Part shown: positions 4,953-8,644 of the stretch, piece after piece
Numbering within the stretch: position 1 is the stretch's first letter
Layout of the letters: each line of letters opens with the position of its first letter
Source: Thermoplasmata archaeon
GTDB taxonomy: Archaea > Thermoplasmatota > Thermoplasmata > Thermoplasmatales > Aciduliprofundaceae
Direction of reading: 5' to 3'
Assembly: GCA_021160945.1 (NCBI GenBank)
Contig: JAGHBQ010000125.1
Coordinates: 1-8,644 of the forward strand
DNA: 8,644 bases
Made by a program: the position numbers and the translations under genes
The notes under the pieces: model-generated
What the model saw: only the letters and a program-made list of their open reading frames with translations
Databases searched by the model: none
Told to the model about the DNA's origin: nothing

Positions 4953-6433
4953 ATTTTTCCTCTTATTTTTACTGCTTTTCCTTTCTTCTCGTTGACCATA
5001 TCGTAGGAGCACATTCTTGCAGTGCCCCATGCTCTGAGTTCATCATCAAAAGCCACCGCCACCTCGTCACCTTCCCTGATCTCTGGTGTGGCATTGAGAA
5101 TACCTGCTGCAAAAACATCTCCCTCCGGATGGAAATCATCAATCCAAACAACATACTTTCTTTCTCTGAGCAAAACTCTAGAAGATTCTTCTGTTAGAGT
5201 GAGCATTCCCTTTTGGATATTGTATCCAAAGAATCTTTTTCCTTTATTCCATATATTAATACGTGGATATTTACCCTTTACCTTTATACCTTCCATATAT
5301 TCGGGAGAAATGTTGAACTGGTAAGCTGCTAGGGAGCCGAGAGACTCCCTTAGAATTTTCCCATGTGGAACATGATAATCAATCTTTTTTGTCTCTCTTT
5401 CCAGAGCATCTAAATTATTACCCCATATAATTTCGGCTCCATATTCTCGAAGTATATCATTAAGGAATCTCATGCTTTCTGGAAGATAGGAAATTATGCT
5501 CTCATATTCAAATTTCTCAAGATACCAGGAGAGCATATCTCTTATCATCTTTATCTCTTCCTCGTACCAGTGGCCTATCACGGGAATATCATAATTCTGT
5601 GCAGGATAAAATGACTCTAATTCTCTAGGCACCAGACCCAGAGGAGAGGTTAAAATTACCTCATGCATAGTGCTCTTTATGTGTCTCTTCATTTCTCTAT
5701 GAGTTTTAGATAGAGAGTAGGGTTTTTTAGCACTGCAGGGAATGAGAAGAAGATGCTTTGCATACTTTGGTTTTCTGTATCTTTCTTTTAAACGACGCAT
5801 CCATCTCTGCACATCCGGCCTGAAGAGGGAGTCATGGCTCACTGCTTCAAGCCTTTCATTCCATATGGGCCAGAATCTTTCCTGCTCTCTGTAATATTTC
5901 AGATCTAGATACCTCAAAATCTCCTTGGCTTTGTTATCTGGAATTCCTTCTACGAGCTCTCTCAATCTACCGAACTTAAATGCTCTTATACTCTCATCCA
6001 GAATGAATTTTGAAAAGTTATCAATTCCTGAAGGAACTTTACCAATCAATGAATAGCTATCCATTCTCTCTCTGGAATCATCGAATAAATCATAACCGAG
6101 ATAAAAAAATATAGGGATGAGATGCGGTGGTATCCCAGGAGCATAGAAAATTTTCCCGAATCCCAGTTTGTTTCTTATCTTCAGGGTGTAATCCACAAGC
6201 TCTTTGGTATTGCGAAGCATGTCATTGAGATTTGGTATGAGATATATATTCTCCGAAATTTCTACTTCTCTCTGCTCTAGACTTGGAGGATAGAGGATCC
6301 CACTTTTCACATCTTTGCCCAGAAATACTGGTGTGGTACCTTCAAATTTCATATCTTCTCCAATCTTCACCAGTCGAGGTGTTGAGATATCTCCCTCCGT
6401 TAGTTTTGCAAAACCAAATCTCTTCACTATCAT
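4949..6433 (-). CDS. arcS: Archaeosine synthase ArcS (TgtA2)
   Basis: ArcS acts on preQ0 at position 15 of the tRNA D-loop. It is known to attach lysine to the nitrile, and a radical SAM partner (RaSEA) then releases archaeosine. The 494-residue protein starts with a TGT-like region (residues 1 to about 200, including YAPGIPPHLIPIFFYLGYDL). The ArcS signature PCSAKKPYSLSKTH follows at 232-245. The core stretch LTSPLGLVPRELESFYPAQN (261-280) and the strand VIGHWYEEE (285-293) come next. A C-terminal PUA RNA-binding domain lies at about 424-494. I chose ATG 6433 because it comes 4 bases after the TGA of the upstream minus-strand gene, with GTGAT (6437-6441) as partial Shine-Dalgarno. The in-frame ATG at 6463 would add ten residues inside that gene. 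Its TAG (4949-4951) overlaps the polymerase TAA tail to tail. No RaSEA gene is in the window. Confidence 0.93.
   Translation of the reverse strand: MIVKRFGFAKLTEGDISTPRLVKIGEDMKFEGTTPVFLGKDVKSGILYPPSLEQREVEISENIYLIPNLNDMLRNTKELVDYTLKIRNKLGFGKIFYAPGIPPHLIPIFFYLGYDLFDDSRERMDSYSLIGKVPSGIDNFSKFILDESIRAFKFGRLRELVEGIPDNKAKEILRYLDLKYYREQERFWPIWNERLEAVSHDSLFRPDVQRWMRRLKERYRKPKYAKHLLLIPCSAKKPYSLSKTHREMKRHIKSTMHEVILTSPLGLVPRELESFYPAQNYDIPVIGHWYEEEIKMIRDMLSWYLEKFEYESIISYLPESMRFLNDILREYGAEIIWGNNLDALERETKKIDYHVPHGKILRESLGSLAAYQFNISPEYMEGIKVKGKYPRINIWNKGKRFFGYNIQKGMLTLTEESSRVLLRERKYVVWIDDFHPEGDVFAAGILNATPEIREGDEVAVAFDDELRAWGTARMCSYDMVNEKKGKAVKIRGKI
4954..4990 (+). terminator. T-tract terminator of the polymerase gene, inside the arcS 3' end
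   Basis: Directly after the polymerase stop, the plus strand has TTTTT at 4954-4958, TTTTT at 4966-4970, TTTT at 4976-4979 and TTT at 4982-4984, in a nearly purine-free stretch. Runs of T on the coding strand are the usual archaeal termination signal. On the other strand the same bases encode the lysine-rich end of ArcS. No matching T-rich signal is obvious for arcS itself. Confidence 0.5.
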
Positions 6434-6437
6434 TATA

Positions 6438-8636
6438 TCACTCGAAATTGAATAATGTCCCACATTTCACACATTTCCCTGCTCTTCGAGCGCATGGAAG
6501 ATGATAAACAGCACCACAGTTATCACATATAACTATGTCCATTCCCGGTAGTATTGTGCCCCTGCAGAAGGAACACTTTACCTTGCTCTTATTCTTCTCC
6601 ACATGAAACCCCTTCTTTTTTAACTCTATTTTGACCCTCTCAGCGCTTCTGTATTTCTTACCGTCGAATCTTTCGTATTCTCCTTTTATCTCTATCTCTT
6701 CACCTTCTCCGGGAAGCAGAAAAACATCGATGATCTCTTCATTGCCTTTCTTTACAACATTTATCTCTACCGGCTTTTCTGTCTTGAGTTCTCCATTCAC
6801 CACGAGTTTCACATTGAAAGCATCCACATCGCCCTCATTTCTTACATTTATCTTGGCCTGGTAACGATTATCCACTTTCCCTTTTATATCCAGGGAAAAG
6901 AGTAATCTGGGTTCCAGTTTCTCTATGGATTTCCTGATCTTTTCTTCTATGTCACCCACTTTTTTAATAGCTTCCCTAATATCCTTAATATTGCTCAGCA
7001 CTTCTTTTAGCTCCTTCGCATATTCCCTGATATCATAGCCTATCTTGGTAGCTTCAACCAGTAGATCTTTCAACTCACGGACTCGGCGATTGAGATCCTG
7101 AACATTCAATTTATACTCTGCTATAAATTCATCCACTTCTTTGGCCACTGCAGATAATTCCTCATATTTTCCATTATGTATAAGCTCTTCCATTCTTTTT
7201 CTGAATTTCTGTGCCTTATCTCTGCTGTATTTCTCAACCTTCTCAACAATATTGTTCACATAGGAACTCAAATATTCCTGAGCAAAAGAGTCAAATGCTT
7301 TCTTGAGCTCTTCAAAGCTCCCGTAAATTTCCACAGAGTTCTCTTTTGTCAATTTTGAAAGCAAATCTCCTATCTTCTCATAATATTTATTTACCTCAAT
7401 TCCCATTTTTTCATATTTTTCAAGTTCTTTGCGGAATTCTTCTATTTTGTTCCTTACTCCCGTCACAATATCTTCTTCTATCTTTTTTATAAGTTGCTCA
7501 TAATATTTCACAAAATCCCCCAAAGATTTATCTTTCATCTTCTCTAGTTTTTTCTCTTCCTTATCTAGCTCTATAATTTTCTCGCCCAGAAGCTGAGTGG
7601 CAAACTCTCCTTTTTCATGAAGCACTTCGAGCATCTCTTTCATTTTATCCTCTATCTTTTCTTTAAGCTCCTCATTTAATGATGAAAGCTTTACCTTAAG
7701 AATATCTGTATCCTCCTTCTCAAACGCTTCATAGATTTCATCCAGCACATCTTTGAAATATTCCTCCAGTCCTGCCTCTTTTATAAGCTTTAAAATCTCT
7801 GCGTATACTTTTTTATATTTCTCCATAAGTTTCATTATAAGTTTTTTGGCCTCTCCGTAACATTCTTCAACTAGTTTATAGGCCTCTCCATAATGAAGCT
7901 TTTGATATTCTACCTTCGCTCGATTGAAAAGACGAAGTACATTCTTTACATCCATTCCGGATCTGTGAGCCTTAACAACAATATCTTTTATTTGAACATT
8001 TCTCTCCTTTATCCTTTCAGTTATCCTTTCAATGTCCCATAACTTTTCATTTATTTCCATAGATTTTTCTATGGAATTTTGATAATCTCCTTTTAGAAAG
8101 AGAGATTTTGCCTCCTGATAACCATGGATTACTTCTCTGGGCAGAAGAGTTTTCATTTTCTTGATTTTATCTTCTATTCTTCTCAGAATACCCAGCGCTA
8201 TGGTTTTCTGCATTTCGAAATTCTCTATCTCACCCATTGCATCCAGCACAAATTTAAGAGATTTTTTGTATCCTCCACTTCTCAATTCTTCCCTTGCCTT
8301 GCTTAGTAAAGATTCAGAGGCAGTGATGTCCTCACCTTTCCTCCTCATATTATCAAGTTGAGCTTCCACATTCCCGATTAAGCTTTCAATTTTCTCCTTT
8401 AGCTTTGCTTCTATTTCTCCAATAAGAGATTCTGCTCTTCTACCCATCTCACGAGAACTTTTAGAGGAATAGATTTCGCTCATTTTTTTCTCATATTCCT
8501 CTATCTCCAGGCCTAGAGATGATGCAAAATTAAGTTTTTTTCTGATCGACTCATTTATTTTCCGAATCTTCTTTTCCCTTTTCCGAATGTCTTCAAGCTT
8601 TTCCTCAACAGTTTTTATTCTATTATACGCATTCAC
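6438..8636 (-). CDS. Long helical-repeat protein with Ig-like domain and C-terminal RING/PHD-type zinc finger
   Basis: I do not recognise a named family for the whole protein (732 residues from GTG 8636). Residues 1-574 are almost entirely charged helix. A Gly-x-Asp/Glu-hydrophobic turn recurs about every 62 residues (near 42, 101, 227, 289, 412 and 533, with weaker copies near 165, 343 and 474), suggesting a rod of helical hairpins. Residues about 575-672 alternate polar and hydrophobic positions, with NVRNEGDVDAFNVKLVVNGE (597-616), like CARDB/Ig-type sandwiches. Residues 688-725 have C-x2-C, C-x2-C-x4-H-x2-C and C-x2-C, a C4HC3 cross-brace finger. There is no signal peptide or membrane segment, so it is probably cytoplasmic. 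It is likely co-transcribed with arcS, 4 bases downstream. No stop lies between the GTG and the window edge, so the true start may be outside. A scaffold, or an adaptor for ubiquitin-like conjugation, is speculation. Confidence 0.8.
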   Translation of the reverse strand: MNAYNRIKTVEEKLEDIRKREKKIRKINESIRKKLNFASSLGLEIEEYEKKMSEIYSSKSSREMGRRAESLIGEIEAKLKEKIESLIGNVEAQLDNMRRKGEDITASESLLSKAREELRSGGYKKSLKFVLDAMGEIENFEMQKTIALGILRRIEDKIKKMKTLLPREVIHGYQEAKSLFLKGDYQNSIEKSMEINEKLWDIERITERIKERNVQIKDIVVKAHRSGMDVKNVLRLFNRAKVEYQKLHYGEAYKLVEECYGEAKKLIMKLMEKYKKVYAEILKLIKEAGLEEYFKDVLDEIYEAFEKEDTDILKVKLSSLNEELKEKIEDKMKEMLEVLHEKGEFATQLLGEKIIELDKEEKKLEKMKDKSLGDFVKYYEQLIKKIEEDIVTGVRNKIEEFRKELEKYEKMGIEVNKYYEKIGDLLSKLTKENSVEIYGSFEELKKAFDSFAQEYLSSYVNNIVEKVEKYSRDKAQKFRKRMEELIHNGKYEELSAVAKEVDEFIAEYKLNVQDLNRRVRELKDLLVEATKIGYDIREYAKELKEVLSNIKDIREAIKKVGDIEEKIRKSIEKLEPRLLFSLDIKGKVDNRYQAKINVRNEGDVDAFNVKLVVNGELKTEKPVEINVVKKGNEEIIDVFLLPGEGEEIEIKGEYERFDGKKYRSAERVKIELKKKGFHVEKNKSKVKCSFCRGTILPGMDIVICDNCGAVYHLPCARRAGKCVKCGTLFNFE
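6456..6581 (-). other. C4HC3 zinc-finger domain of the helical-repeat protein
   Basis: These bases encode residues 686-727. The ligands are C688, C691, C704, C707, H712, C715, C722 and C725, with spacings 2, 12, 2, 4, 2, 6 and 2. The order C4-H-C3 and the short H-x2-C match PHD and RING-CH fingers, with an unusually short loop before the last pair. Predicted zinc sites are C688/C691/H712/C715 and C704/C707/C722/C725. The core CDNCGAVYHLPCA resembles prokaryotic RING-like fingers. Confidence 0.8.
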
Positions 8637-8644
8637 ATAATCCC

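Noticed and set aside
4482..5030. Minus-strand open frame of 182 codons spanning the polymerase-arcS junction
   Set aside because: It lies antisense to the conserved polymerase C-terminus and within arcS in another frame. Its translation has no recognisable motif and is explained as a shadow of the two real genes.
6431..6463. ArcS start at ATG 6463
   Set aside because: It would add ten residues encoded within the last codons of the zinc-finger gene. ATG 6433 has better spacing, a GTGAT ribosome-binding match, and an N-terminus typical of the family.

Overview
The window looks like part of the chromosome of a thermophilic euryarchaeote, and I lean towards a Thermoplasmata-type lineage. The evidence is an archaeal-type SRP54, two archaeal tRNA-modification enzymes (TrmY and the archaeosine enzyme ArcS), and a tRNA-Ser without an encoded CCA. 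Base composition is AT-rich apart from a GC-rich tRNA. The genes favour AGA/AGG arginine and ATA isoleucine codons, and archaeal TATA and Shine-Dalgarno signals (GGAGGTG) are present. The lineage is an inference; the archaeal assignment is firm. I see no mobile element, CRISPR array or sign of transfer.

Layout. Positions 1-63 hold the probable tail of a gene running in from the left. A tRNA-Ser(GCU) follows at 97-178, with a TATA-like box just upstream. The 168-base gap before srp54 contains nested inverted repeats and a strong ribosome binding site. From 347 to 3182 three plus-strand genes are chained by two ATGA start/stop overlaps: srp54, trmY and a biotin-synthase-like radical SAM enzyme. 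After 25 bases, apparently with its own promoter giving a leaderless message, comes an unusual family B DNA polymerase (3208-4952). It is broken by one frameshift into pieces of 80 and 499 residues. Its stop codon overlaps that of the convergent minus-strand gene arcS by 2 bases. Upstream of arcS, and 4 bases from it, is a minus-strand gene for a long helical-repeat protein ending in an immunoglobulin-like sandwich and a RING/PHD-type zinc finger. It runs to the right edge of the window.

How it fits together. The tRNA, TrmY (m1-pseudouridine 54) and ArcS (archaeosine 15) share a tRNA-maturation theme, and the tRNA-Ser carries both target nucleotides. SRP54 is general secretion machinery. The two items most worth a second look are the polymerase and the zinc-finger protein. 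The polymerase has an intact polymerase site, a degraded proofreading site and no N-terminal domain. The zinc-finger protein has about nine repeats of roughly 62 residues and a C4HC3 finger of a kind best known from eukaryotic ubiquitin ligases and chromatin readers.
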